DNA of 64,000 nt. Source: Prinsepia uniflora (Eukaryota; Streptophyta; Magnoliopsida; Rosales; Rosaceae). The position numbers were made by a program, and so were the translations under genes. How positions within the stretch are numbered: the first letter of the stretch is position 1; each line of letters starts with the position of its first letter. The stretch covers positions 13,612,235 to 13,676,234 of the forward strand of contig CM064868.1 of NCBI GenBank assembly GCA_032719365.1, in the 5' to 3' direction. Of this stretch, positions 10,404 to 22,375 are shown piece after piece. Below the pieces are notes generated by a model, which was not told the origin of the DNA, did no database searches, and worked only from the letters and a program-made list of their open reading frames with translations.

Positions 10404-11528
10404 GCTGCTACAAAGCCTGGCCTTTTGTAGGCAATGCCCTGTACGGAAATGGAAGGAATTAACAACAGTGGATGTGACTTTTCGAGTCCACCTTGAAGTC
10501 GTTGCCCTATAAACTTCCTCGAAAACCGGTGGTTAAACATCCGATGGACTTAGAGAACACGATTGATGATGTTTGTGACTTTGTAACAAAACATCCAAGC
10601 CCAAGGTGGGACCTGGAGTGAAGACTGGTGTAATATTGAGACAAGTCTAATCTTGGGGTCGTCTCTATTCTTTCTCCCAAGTCCTCAAGTGGATAGTATA
10701 GTACAACCCGGTGGAAATGCTAGTTGTACGTGTGGTGGTTGTTTCTCAAATTTATGTGGATAGTAATAAAAATCCATACAACATAATTATATATGCAGTC
10801 TAGTACGTCCTCAAGCTATTTGAAGTTGAAGACATAAATGATTAATACAAGAACTTCCTTAATACAATGCCAATAACTGGGTCATCGATCGTATATATGT
10901 AATGATCAAATTAACAGCACAAATCTGGTCCTTAATTACTTTTTGAAAGAAACGACATAAAACTTGAGTAATACATTGCCAAATGTTTGAATATTATTAT
11001 AAATAGTTTTATTAGTGTGTCTATTCATGTAAGGTATCTAATTGTATCATAACCTTAACCCTACTAATATATAAATGATGTTATCTCTATTGAAAACTTG
11101 ACTCTTTATCTCCAAACTTTCTTCTCTCTCAATGATACATATCTTTATTCACAACACGTGAATAAAGGAATTGGAGATTGCTTAAGAGAAGATATATACT
11201 GCATAAATTTTCGGATTTCAAATTCGATTTTATCCTCATGATATTTATTTATATTGTTGATTAAATTCTAGAAACATGTGAACATATAGGTAATATATGC
11301 TAAATCTGAAATTAAATTGCATAATATTATAGAATTGAATGTTTGGAATTGAACTTTTACACAAATTATATGTGGGGATTTTTGTTGGGTGAGCGGAAGT
11401 CACCGCAATGTGAAACAGTAACCAAAAGGCACAGCGGCAAAAGAAAAATTGCAGTTTTTTGTTTGTTTGTTTGTTTAGACTGATTGATGATTAATGAATT
11501 AATGGGACAGTTTTTTGTATGTTTGTTT
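10404..11528. other. Upstream intergenic region of the kinase gene
   Basis: No gene is visible. It should contain the kinase promoter, but no convincing minus-strand TATA box stood out. The stretch about 10990-11180 (tatataaatg, then a CT-rich and attcacaaca-like segment) resembles an old LTR fragment. A (GTTT)n tract lies at about 11457-11475. Confidence 0.45.
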
Positions 11529-11956
11529 CCTTACAAGAAAATGAGATAGACTTAGACGAAATTTTGGCCAACGACGAAATTTTTTTTAGCTAAATTCAAT
11601 GTTGCCCGACGAATATGAGGGACTCGTCGGGTTAAACTCTGGCGCGAAAGAAAATGGTTCGGGCGCTAAAACTCTGAAAATTATCCGACGAAAAAATTGT
11701 GCTCTTCGGGTAACTTTTTTCAACCCGACCAATTTGTTGGATATTATTCGTCGGGTAATATAAAATTTTGAGTAATATTACCCAATGATTCCATTCATCT
11801 GGTAATGTTTTTGGAGGGAAGCAATTTCCTTTAGCGCCACAACATTTATTTTTCCCGACGAATCATTAAAAATTGCCCTACGAATATCTTCGTCGGGCAA
11901 ACGTCTAGTAGCATTTAACACCCACGACCCTTCTACCTCTCCCGTTTCTCTCTCAC

Positions 11957-11987
<31 letters not shown>

Positions 11988-12000
11988 TCTCTCTCAACAT
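11529..12000 (+). mobile_element. Probable CACTA terminus with subterminal repeats
   Basis: The sequence ccttacaagaaaa (11529-11541) resembles the CACTACAAGAAAA terminus of plant CACTA elements with two changes. It is followed by many direct and inverted copies of a short motif, cccgacgaa or cgacgaaa (about 11556-11900), as expected of transposase-binding subterminal repeats. Transposase-like coding follows downstream. The opposite terminus was not found. Confidence 0.65.
11944..11997 (+). repeat. CT microsatellite
   Basis: Nearly pure (CT)n with a few interruptions, inside the 5' part of the CACTA element. Confidence 0.9.
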
Positions 12001-12850
12001 CTCCATATCTCACCAATATAAAAGGTATGTATTTATTAAGTATATAATTTTAGAAATAATTAGATTTTGAAATTGTGTTTTTAGTGTGAAAAATATGTTG
12101 AAATTGTTGGTAATTTGTGTAGAAATTGTGTAGGAAATTAGAAGATTTTTTAGGAAAATATGAAAATAAAAAATATGGTATGAATTAGAAAATATAAAAT
12201 GTGATAGGAAATTAGAAAATATGTTAGAAAATTAGAAAAATAGAAAATATGTTATGAATTAGGAAATAGAAAATGTGATAGGAAATTAGAAAAGTTAAAA
12301 ATATGTTAGGAAATTAGGAAAAAAAGAAAATTGTTAATAATATTTTTTCCATATACTTCAATGATGTGAAATGTGTTTATATTTCATAACAGTTTACAGG
12401 AAGTTAATCATTAACTTCATATAATTAAATTTAAGGAACAACCTTATGCCTATTTGAGAGTCAGTGAATCGACTTAATTAACTGATTCTTGAATTGTCCA
12501 TCTATACAGACAGTTTGGAGATGTGCAACTATGTGCTGTATAGTTTGTTGTCTACAAGGTCAAGTTTCGATTGCGGAAAATTCGATATGTTTGCATCCCA
12601 CAATGTTTTCTAAATGCGTACTAGATATTTATTTATAATATCTACGCTGGGTATTTGGGGAACTGTAAGAAGATGCTGTCAATTTTTTCATTGATCGAAA
12701 TTTTGACTCATAGATTGCAAACCGAATAGCACGGAATGTGCACTCGAATGAGATAGGACCACAAAACTGGAATAATAAGGAGACTAGCGGTTTTTGATAT
12801 TCATTTGTCATGTCATTAGAAGACAAAGTTAACTCAATTACTTACATTGA
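12001..12850 (+). other. CACTA 5' non-coding region
   Basis: AT-rich, with a loosely repeated motif aggaaattagaaaata or gttaggaaattag between about 12130 and 12320. It is probably the leader or first intron of the transposon. No coding sequence is seen. Confidence 0.5.
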
Positions 12851-13720
12851 CTATACTTTGTGAAAGCAGGTATAATTGACATACACTGGATACAAATGTT
12901 TGATAAATCTGCAGATCAGTATATGGATGTGATCGACAACTTCATTGATTTTGCACGTAATCATTGCATTGATGAAAGTCGTATAACTTGTATGTGCCAT
13001 AAATGTAATAATTGTAGTCGGATTTCGTTGTATGAGGTCTGGTGTCATGGTAAAGAAATGCTTATTGATTCGGTATCTTCAGTTCCTAGACCCCACCGGG
13101 AAAAAAAATACTTTGGATGAGCGATGTGATAATGATCAAGTCATTGAAATATTAACGGATGTTTTTCCTCCCGTATCCGATGATATGGATGGTGAAGCAC
13201 CCAGGTTTGAACCCGAAAATTCCGAACTACATTACGAGAGATTTTTAAAAGGAGCTCAACGTGAATTATATCCGGGTTGTAAATCTTTCGAGGGGCAATT
13301 GTGGAGTTGATGAACATGAAAGTTGAGTATAACCACATGAACAAGCATTTTGATCATATGATGGACATCATTATTCAAATGCTCTCTGAAGAAAATATTC
13401 TCCCTAAATATTATTATAACTCAAAGAAGCTGTTGAAAGGTCTCGGTTTAGAGTATGTCAAAATCCATGCATCCAATAACAACTGTGCATTATTGTACAA
13501 CGAATTCAAGCATCTTGATAATAATCTCATGTGTAATGAGTTTAGGTTTCAAAAAAATAAGTTTCTGAACAAGGTGCTGCGTTATTTTCTACTGAAACTA
13601 AGACTACAACGATTCTTCATATCGTCTCATATAGCCGTGATATGAGGTGGCACAAAAATGAGGATATTGATAATGATACATTAAGGCATCCAGTTGATGG
13701 AGAGGCTTGAAAAGAATTTG
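12851..13720 (+). pseudogene. CACTA transposase copy 1: transposase-associated and TNP2-like parts (broken)
   Basis: Frame 12860-13120 encodes HWIQMFDKSADQYMDVIDNF, CMCHKCNN and EVWCHGKEML, matching the plant Transpos_assoc domain with its cysteine pairs. A frame change leads to SELHYERFLKGAQRELYPGC (13032-13310). It then changes again to MLSEENILPKYYYNSKKL and LGLEYVKIHASNNN (13301-13645). Finally comes MRWHKNEDIDNDTLRHPVDG, then NVRLGLDTDSFNPF, the start of the TNP2 catalytic region. These normally bind element ends and cut DNA. The frameshifts and a small deletion near 13290 relative to copy 2 make it non-functional, and the rest of TNP2 is missing. Confidence 0.82.
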
Positions 13721-13829
13721 ATACGATATATCTTAATTTTGTTGTGGAGACAAGAAATGTTAGATTAGGACTTGATACTGATAGTTTTAATCCATTCAGA
13801 AGTTTTGCAAAGCCGTATAGTTCACGACC

Positions 13830-14100
13830 AGTGGTTATGGTTTGTATAACTTATCGTACTTTTTCATTACCGAATTTAATTATTTTTAGTAATGAACAGA
13901 AAAAATTGGAGGCCAATAAGAAAAATCAGTAGAACCACCATAGAAGGTTACATCGCTTAATGGCCAGACATGAGGACCGATGCAAAGTTGGGACGTTATT
14001 CCCAGAGGTGGATGCTTAGGGAAAACTGTATGCTAATCGGGGGAATCAACAGGCTGATGCTATTCACATATGTTTAAATTGGTATATTTAATTTTAAAAT
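13830..14100 (+). pseudogene. En/Spm (Ptta-type) transposase tail, copy 1
   Basis: Reads NEQKKLEANKKNQ, a stop, then NHHRRLHRLMARHEDR. This is the basic motif found in plant Ptta/En/Spm proteins, which usually follows the DNA-binding part. It is joined directly to the TNP2-like segment, so a large internal deletion is implied. The frame is interrupted. Confidence 0.6.
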
Positions 14101-14203
14101 TATTTGTTTATTTTTAAAATTAATTAATAAATGTGTTTTGATTTTGTAGGCAGGAATGTTGGTAGACGTCTATCAGACATACGAAGAGTTGACATACGAA
14201 GAG

Positions 14204-14410
14204 TTAATCATTGCATTGATGAGAGTCATATAACTTTTATGTGCCATAAATGTAATAACTATAGTCGGATGTCGTTGTATGAGGTCTGGTGTCACGGTAA
14301 AGAAATACTTATTGATTCGGTATCTTCAGTTCCCAGACCACACCAGGAAAAAAATACTTTCGATAAGCGATGTGATAATTATCAAGTCATTGAAATATTA
14401 ACGGATGTTT
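14204..14410 (+). pseudogene. CACTA transposase copy 2, left piece
   Basis: Repeats 12957-13164 (CIDESHITFMCHKCNN, YEVWCHGKEILIDS), starting about 1247 bp after copy 1. It is cut at 14410 by a retrotransposon insertion whose target duplication is tgttt (14406-14410). The sequence resumes at 59605. Confidence 0.85.
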
Positions 14411-15430
14411 TGAACACGACCCACCCCCAATCCCCCGGGATTAAGGGATAAGTCATGCTCTCGTCTAACATGCATGCGACACGAAGGCTACACACTCGTT
14501 CAACCCCCGTGGAACACGCAAGCCAGACAAGGGATACCCAGATCAACGTCATCCGAAAATGAACTTGAGTTAACCAGAGTTCGCAGCAACAATGTGGATC
14601 ACATGTGTGATGTCTCCGTTTCTCTCACAACAGCCCGCACCACAACAACCTAGAGGGTATCAAAAAACCAAAAAGACTGTGAGTGGACAAAAATAAATAA
14701 TAAGTTCATAAAATATTTCATAAGAAAAGACATTTTTACCCTCCATGTAAAACCAATGTATGCATTCGAAAACCATTTCATTTTCGAAATAATAAAAACC
14801 GTTTATGAAAATCGAAATCATTTCCTTTTCTCAAATCCTGGGCCTTAGCCCAAAACCATCAAAATCTATATCATCCGGGTCATAGCCCAAAACATCTGGA
14901 AATCGTTTGAAAACCATCAGTGTATCACAAAAATCCGAGTCTTTAAACTCCCGAGTCTTTAAACTCAATAGGCCTACGGGGGAAATCACAATATCCGAGT
15001 CTTTAAATTCGGGTCTTTAAACCCAAGCACATATCCGGGCCCGCCTCCGTCACATATCATATCCGGGTCTTTAAACCCCATACCAGATCCAGAAAATCCA
15101 ATCCAAAACCATTTTAAAACCATTTCATATTTCAAATCCAAATCCATAAATCCATTTCCAAACCTGAATCCGAAATCATCATTCTGAATCCCAATCCGAA
15201 TTCGAAATCATCATTCTGAATCCAAATCCAGAAATCACGTTTATCGAAATCACTTTTCCAAATCCATTTATAAACCATTGAAATCAAATCATAATTCAAA
15301 TCCTAAAATCATAGGATCAAAACCATTATCAAATCACAACATAAAAGTATATCTCGTAAAATGTGCAATTACGTAAATATCTCGAAATACATGCAAAATC
15401 GTAAATCATCAATATCATATATATATATAT
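14411..15430 (-). mobile_element. Outer LTR, 3' part (minus strand)
   Basis: The left boundary of the 45-kb insertion complex. Read on the minus strand it ends GGGTCGTGTTCA, the LTR 3' end, directly against the duplicated target tgttt. The LTR 5' part lies at 58887-59599, 49405-49789 and about 21371-21402. Joined in thought, these pieces follow the order of the related LTR at 16076-19002, with one large deletion. No PBS, polypurine tract or internal domain accompanies it, so it is probably a solo LTR later split by three insertions. A TATA-like region and the gtgagtggac motif lie near 14690. Confidence 0.8.
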
Positions 15431-16032
15431 TGAGTTTAAAGACTCGGATACATCCAGCATGTTTGATTAATTGAAATGGGTTTCAAATGTGTTTTAAATG
15501 TGTTTCGGATTTCTGTGATACACTGATGGTTTTCAAACGGTTTCCAGATGTTTTGGGCTATGACCCGGATGATATAGATTTTGATAGTTTTGGGCTAAGG
15601 CCCAGGATTTGAGAAAAGGAAATTATTTTTGATTTTCATAAACGGTTTTTATTATCTCGGAAATGAAATTGTTTTCGAATGCATGCATTGGTTTTACATG
15701 GAGGGTATAAATGTCTTTTCTTATGAAATATTTTCTGAACTTATTATTTATTTTTGTCCACTCACAGTCTTTTTGGTTTTTTGATATCCTCCAGGTTGTT
15801 ACAGTGTGGGCTGTTGTGAGAGAGACAGAGAGATCACACACGCGATCCATAGTGTTGCTGCAAACTCTGGTTAGTTCAAGTTGATTTTCGGATGACATTG
15901 ACCTAGGTATCCCTTGTCTGGCTTGCATGTTCCACGGGGGTTGAACGAGTGTGTAGCCTTCGTGTCGCATGCAGGTTAGACGGGAGCATGACTTATCCCT
16001 TAATTCCGGGGGATTGGGGGTGGGTCGTGTCA
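15431..16032 (+). repeat. Plus-strand LTR fragment (3' part) of a LARD-related element
   Basis: Matches the last about 600 bp of the LTR at 16076-19002, including gagggtataaatgtc (TATA box at 15706-15711) and the 3' end GGGTCGTGTCA. Its 5' part is missing at the junction 15430/15431. It is an inverted copy of 14411 to about 14945. Confidence 0.8.
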
Positions 16033-16075
16033 AATTGGTATTAGAGCGTGGATTGTGCGCTCTACGTGAGGTTAT
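16033..16075 (+). other. 43-bp internal remnant with primer binding site
   Basis: TGGTATTAGAGCG (16036-16048) is an initiator-Met PBS with one change. The remaining about 27 bp run straight into the next LTR, so nearly all of an internal domain was lost. Confidence 0.75.
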
Positions 16076-19002
16076 TGTAACAACTCGTCCCGAAAATTAG
16101 GATTAGTTTAGTGGTTAATGACTAATTAGTGAAGTCAATCGGTGATTAGTTGGATACTTTCGGACGGACGGTGCAAAATGATGATTTTACCCCTGGAATT
16201 GGGCGAACGGTTGACTTTTCGTTCGGGGGGCCAAATGGATTTTGACCGACGACTGTGACGTAGTTCAGAACATTACGAGTTCATAGACAGGTGGCACGTC
16301 CGATTCCGACATCTGAAGAGGAAGTTATGACGTTCGAAAATTCGAGGGTATTTTGGTAAGTTGGTTGAAATAGGACAAATGGTTGACTTTTTAGACGACA
16401 AGTTATTTTCATGTATTTTGAGGACCATTAGGTAGGTCTCGATTCCCTGAGTACAACGACAGGCGGCGCGTTGCCATTGGACATAGGACGGTTTAGTTCG
16501 TGGTCTAAACGTACGAGGGGTAAAATGGTAATTTGTGAAATAATGGGCATTTTGGTCCATTGGCTGCATTGGGATTGATGCCCAGTAATCAGGGGACACT
16601 TGGCTACTTGGGAAAAGTGCCCAATGGATGTGGGACACTTGTCCCTTGCTTGAAGATCATGGAATCCTCATCCACCATCTCAATTAAGTTTTAAACAGTC
16701 GTGCATAAGTGTGTTTGCTAAAGAACAGAAAAACAGAGGAAAACCATGAAACAATCCCTGCAATCTGTTACTAGTGTGTGAAGGAAAATGAAAGAATGGG
16801 CAGAGCCATGTGTGGTGGTGCCACCGTGGAGGGCCATCCACGACGGTGGCCGTGGAAACTAGGAAAAACAGGGGTCCGCAACCCGTGAGATACTTTGACC
16901 CAAAGACGTTTAAAACATCATCCTTCGTCTATACCGTGTGAAGGGAAATTGATAAGGACGTGAAGATGAGTTCCATGGACTCGAGTTTGAAGGCTTACGA
17001 TGAACGGTAAGGTTAAACCAATAAAAGCTTAATTTGAGTTCGATTATGGCAAATTGGACTTTAGTGGCTAACACTTAAATTGGTGCTTTTGAGGAGGTTT
17101 TGGAAGTGAAAAGGAGTCGGCTAGATTTGATTTAACGGCAGGAGGTGGCCTGAGTCTCGAAACACAAGGAGGAGGAAATTCGAAGTTCTACCTTGATTTT
17201 GGAAGGTAAGAAACACGCCTTAAGTTCTTGATTTTAATAGCTAGATCGATTATTTTGAGTGGGACGAAGCTACTAGGCTTAAAAGGGTTTGAAAAAAGGG
17301 TTGAATGGAGGGAACGGTGGACGCCGATTCAGTTGAACCGACTGAACATTGGACCAAACTGGACCCGGTTCACGCGAGGAAGAAGATGAACATGAGATAG
17401 CGCTTGGATCCCACGTGCAGCCCCTTTGGATGACGCGTGAGGGCGCGTGGCACTGTTCTTGGGGAAGTTGTCAACACAACTTTTAAAGTATTCGATGTAA
17501 CGGACATTTTGGGACTGGTTTCGAGTCGATCGGACATCGTCTCGATAGTTTTCGGGATGTCCGAAGGTTTTAGGGCTCGTTTAAAAGTAGTTAAAAATTT
17601 GGGAAAATTACGGAGCTTTAGTAGAAGCTTTATGGACTAGTAAGTGACCTTTTTATAGGATTTGGACAGGTTCGGGAAAGCCGGTGATAGTGGATTAGCC
17701 CGAGAAGCGTACTTTCACGCGTATCGAGGCGACAACGCTAATGGTCTGTGAGTGGACTTTGCTTTCTAACTCCTGATGCATGCATAAATGTTTTTATATA
17801 TTTTCTATACGTGATTCTATTTTTATGATTATGATCTTGTTGCTTTAAGGTTTTGCACGTATTTCTAGATAATTACGTATTTGCACGTTTTACGAGTTTA
17901 AGATTTATGCTGCGATTTGATCATGGTTTTGATGATTTGAATTTGAGATTTGAAATATGATTTGATTTCAATGATTCATAATGGATTTTGGAAAGTGATT
18001 TCAGGCTCAAAGCTCAGTTTAGAAAAAGGATTTCGATAAACGTGATTTCGATTTTGGAATCGAATTTTCGGAAATATGATTTGGATTCGGTTTTGAAACT
18101 TGAAAGTGAACTTCTGGATTTAGGTTTGGGATGATGGTTCTGGATGCTAACTTACAGAATCATTATTGCGAATTCGGATATGGATTTTCTATGGTTTTCA
18201 CTTGGTTTTGGGTTTAAAGACCCGTTGAAAACTAGTTTTGGGTTTAAAGACCCGGAAAATGGATGGATTTGATTTTGACTTTAAAGACTCGGTTGATTGA
18301 CGGGGGAGGGCCCTGGATTGATATGGTTTGAGTTTAAAGACTCGGTTGATATCCTGGGAAGGCCTGATTATGCGCATGTGTTTTGAGTTTAAAGAATCGG
18401 GCGCACTTGAGATCCAACAACTTGATTGATTGATGTTTTTCACTGGTTTTCAGATGTTTTGGGCTGTGGCCCGGATGATTTGGCTTTGATGAGTTTTGGG
18501 CTGAGTTTTCGTACTTTGATGAGGATTTATGATTTTGGGCTGAGGCCCTGGATTTGAGTTTCATATTTGCGAAAAAAGGAAATGTTTCCGGTTTTCATTG
18601 ATGGTTTTCTTATCTTGGATATGAAATGGTTTTATGGAATGGTTTTCTTATGCATGCATTGGTTTTTTTTGTGGAGGGTATAAATGTAATTTCTTATACA
18701 CTGTTTTCTGAAGGTATTGATTATTTTGTCCACTCACAGTCTTTTATGTTTTCGATACCCTTCAGGTTGTTGCGGTGCTGGTTGTTGGTAGAGAGAGACG
18801 GAGACATCACACACGCGATCCACAGTAGATTCTGCGCGTTCTGGGAAGTCCGAAACTTGTGGACGGTTCGTTTGAAAATCCCTTGCCTGGCTTACGTGAT
18901 ACATGGAGGTTGGACGTCGGTTTAGCTTTTGTGCCACGCGTAAGTTAGACGGGAGCATGACTTAGCCCTTAATCCCGGGGGATTTGGGGGTAGGTCGTGT
19001 CA
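16076..19002 (+). repeat. Complete plus-strand LTR of an old LARD-related element
   Basis: 2927 bp, beginning TGTAACAACTCGTCCC and ending GGTCGTGTCA. It carries the family's marker blocks: gtgattagttgg start region, cggtctgtgagtggact near 17740, gggtttaaagacccg repeats (18210-18400), gagggtataaatg (TATA at 18678-18684) and tccactcacagtc. It is clearly more diverged than the LTRs of the array. Its segment 18050-18190 resembles the internal domain of the younger elements. It contains no protein-coding gene. Confidence 0.85.
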
Positions 19003-21370
19003 GTATGGCTTCCAGAGTAGTCTGTTGTCGACTTATGTGATGTGATGCTACTGTGGATGTGATGTCTCGACGCGGAACAGCCCGTCATCAACCTGAACGC
19101 TAGGGGGATAGTACGATAGTTAGTGGGTTAGTTAGTGGCGAGAGCACGAGTGACTGGGTGATGCGTTGCCCGATACGCGGTGTGTGGTGAGATGTATGTC
19201 GGCTTTGGGCCAGAAAGGATAGCGTGCTTAGCACTAGATATGCTCGATAGTTGGACCTTAGGGTCGGATGTATACGAGAGCGGTTAACCCGGATGGTAAC
19301 CAATCGAGTTAGATACGATTGATCGATGGTTGGCTGATCAGCCTGCGTGGCTGGATGCCGACGATGTAGGATTGTGACCAACCCCTTGGTCAGGTTATTG
19401 AGGTTGGGCTTGTGCGGCTGAGAGCAGCAGAGTTCGATGGACATCTTAGTGATGATTGTTAGATCGAAGATTGTGCGTACATTGAGTTCGTGGATGTCCT
19501 TAGTTGGGTGTGTTGACCTTAGTGAAAGGATGATTTGAGGAACCCTAGTTCAAGTGATTAGCTTGGAATACATGAGTTGGAGCTTGTGGTTAGTTAGTTG
19601 TTGTGGCTTGGGCCGACTTTCGGCCGGATTGGAGATGGTGCTGCTAGGGCGCAACCGAGGTAGGATGGGCACATCGTGAATTGAGGTTGTGACCAGTCGT
19701 GAGGTGCCGGTGTTTAGTAGGAACCATTAACCGAGCTAGGATATGCAATGACCATTGGCAGGTCATGTTTTGATACGAACGGTCAGGATGCCGTTAGTTT
19801 GATCAGAGTAGCGCAGCGGAAGCATGGTGGACCTAGGCTTCGGTTTGGAGCAGGCTAGGTTGGTATGGTCGGGTTGCCCATGAGAGAGTTTAGTTTTCAC
19901 AGATACCGCAGGATGCGACGAATGAGTCAGCAGATGTTGGCTGTGTTGGAGTGTGTTGGCATGTGGTGCTACTAAGGGTAGTCATGGGTGATGTCAAGGC
20001 TAGTACTTGGTGATTCCTTGAGATTGGTGATTGACGACTTCGAGGATAGAGCTTGAGGAGTATGAGGTTAGGGATTATTAATTGAGGATCCCGAGAGTTG
20101 GTGACTCGTACTTTAGTGATGCTCGGAGTTGAACCTCGGAAATGTTGAGACGCGATAATCTGAAGGAGTGATGGTTGACATCCTTTGGATGTACATAAAC
20201 GGTGTTAACCGATAGGTGAGTTGGTCGGTGAGTTGGATTATTTACGGACGAGATGGTTATCCAGATGAGTTTTGGATTTTCCTAAGTGTAGTAGAGAAGT
20301 TGACGTTTGGCCGGTTAGTCCGGTGGTAGTATACTTGTTGGGGATGAAGTCCCATGGTTAGAAAAGATGGATACTCTGGAGTCGATTTGGGAGACTCATT
20401 GAAGGAACATCAGGAGTTGTGACCCCTCTTAGTCGTGGACACGTGTGGATGTGTTCAAGCGTAGAGAGAGTATTGGGTGACGCCATGTTTGGCATGTGTG
20501 GCGAGTGTCTTGGGATTTTGTTAAGTTGGATTAAGGTAGGATGACTTGTGATGTCATGGTTGTGGACCATTGTGAGTTTTGTGGTATGATGACGAAAGAA
20601 AGAGAATAAGTAAGAATGAGAAGGAGTGACTATAACTGATTGATATGAGGTAATTAAAGAGAATCCACAATCTAGACGTGTCTCGAGACGTGTGTTAGTC
20701 TTGATCGATTTGATCTGATGCGTTGGTCTGATCATTTGTGGGAATTGAAGGTGAAGTAGTGAAACAGTAAGTGGGATCCACTTAGGAGTGAGTGAATCGA
20801 GATTGGATTGCTTCTCGCTCAAGATTGAGTTGTTGTGGATCAGGAGAATCATATGCAAGACAGAGCTTGGACATGTTAGTCGGATAACAAGATAGAAGTT
20901 GGATTTGTGGATGAGGAGTGTGGTCTGTTGTTGCATACATGTGGGTAGATGGACTTGGACCTAGTGCTGGGTTTGCCTTGTACATGTAAGTGAGATGTGA
21001 TTAGAGTATATGTGTTGGATGTTGGTCGGGAGACCTAGGAGACTTGAATGGATTCGGAGTTGGTATTCCTCGGAAGACGTGTTGGGCCTGAAGCGTTAGT
21101 CTAGTATTGGTTAGACCGATGGACTCCAAAAGTGAAGGGTGATTGGCTTGTAGTTAGGTGGTAGTCAGTGGGGATACGAGGATGTTATGTGCCCGAGAAT
21201 ATAGTGTGACGATCAAAGGGTATCTTAGGATGATTATTAAATTAACACGGGATACATCGTGAACTTCCTGAGTGAATTGGAGCCCAGCTAGTGCCGATGT
21301 GTTTGATCGATAACTGTGGTAAGTCATTGGAAGTAATTGAGGCATATTATGAGGTTTTGGTGGTCATAAG
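19003..21370 (+). mobile_element. Internal domain of an old LARD-related element (truncated)
   Basis: Follows the LTR end. The PBS is degraded (tatggcttccagagtag). It is GT-rich on this strand like the sense strand of the other internal domains, and shares gaatccacaatctagacgtg and similar blocks near 20660 with 54630. No gag or pol motif occurs; the frames on both strands, including a 192-codon one on the minus strand, look like chance. It ends without a polypurine tract where outer-LTR sequence resumes at about 21371. Confidence 0.7.
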
Positions 21371-22148
21371 GTAGAAAGCAAAGTCCATTCACAGACCGTT
21401 CGTGACAGGACCCATCCCAATCCCCCCGGGATTAGTGCGGGATGACCCTGCTCCCGTCTGAAACGAAGTGTCAGACAAGGGATATTTTCGTCCTTTGCCC
21501 TCCCGGGCTATCAGAGTATGCCAGGATCCGGAGGAGGCATGTGATATCTCGGTCTCTGCTACAGTCCACATCCGATGTCAACCTGAAGGGCAGTCAAAAC
21601 ATTAAAAACTGTGAGTGGACAAAACAAGAGTTTATAAAAACATTTAATAAGGAAGACATTTGTACCCTCCACTAAAAAGCATGCATGCATTCGAAAACCA
21701 TTTATCCAAAACAAACCATATGTGGGACTAAGCCCAAAGCAGATATAAACCAAGGTCGAAAGGACCACAATGAAAACGACCATACGGGCCACTGCCCAAA
21801 TCCTGTGCACACCTGTACACACCAGATATCATATATCATATATCCATCACATACATATATATAAGTCACACAACCAATCCTGTCACGGTATCCAAAGCTA
21901 CGCGCGTGCTACCCAGGTCTCAATCCGAGTCTTCTCAAAGTCAAGATCAATGTCCGTAGACCACTGACCCTACCCGAGGTAATAGTAATCATAGCCTTCC
22001 TGAGAGTAAGGAACCCAACTGGGGGTGACTCCACTCAGTCGGTGCTCCGTGACTACTCCGGGGTCCACCCAGGCCAACGACCCTCCCCAGAGGAGATAAT
22101 AGAAGTAAAGGAAGGTAGACGAACATATATATACATAACATAAACATT

Positions 22149-22375
22149 CATGACCGGTTCCCCTGAACCGTCATGATCCATAATATCCATAATTAGGTAA
22201 CATGCCGGTTCCCGTAAACCGTCATGTACTGTAATAACATAACCAGGTAACATGCCGGTTCCCATAAACCGTCATGTATCGTAATAAACAACAAGGGTTC
22301 ATGCCGGTTCCCATAAACCGTCATGAACCATGATACCATATTAAGAGTTCATGCCGGTTCCCATAAACCGTCATG
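22149..22375 (-). repeat. Five tandem imperfect palindromes in the array LTR
   Basis: Five units of a 26-27-bp dyad (minus strand: CATGACGGTT, 6-7 bp loop, AACCGGCATG), spaced about 45-55 bp apart. The same block occurs at 28394-28620, 34639-34865, 40884-41110 and 47129-47355. Related LTRs at 49790 and 56175 have three and two units. Each can fold into a hairpin of about 10 bp. Role unknown. Confidence 0.85.

Noticed and set aside
20358..20936. 192-codon minus-strand frame
   Set aside because: Lies antisense in a GT-rich non-coding LARD interior; composition is what the reverse of such DNA gives, and no domain or family resemblance is visible.
22149..22375. CRISPR-like look: regularly spaced palindromic repeats
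   Set aside because: Only five units within an LTR of a plant retrotransposon, with similar and not unique spacers, and no cas genes. CRISPR does not apply.
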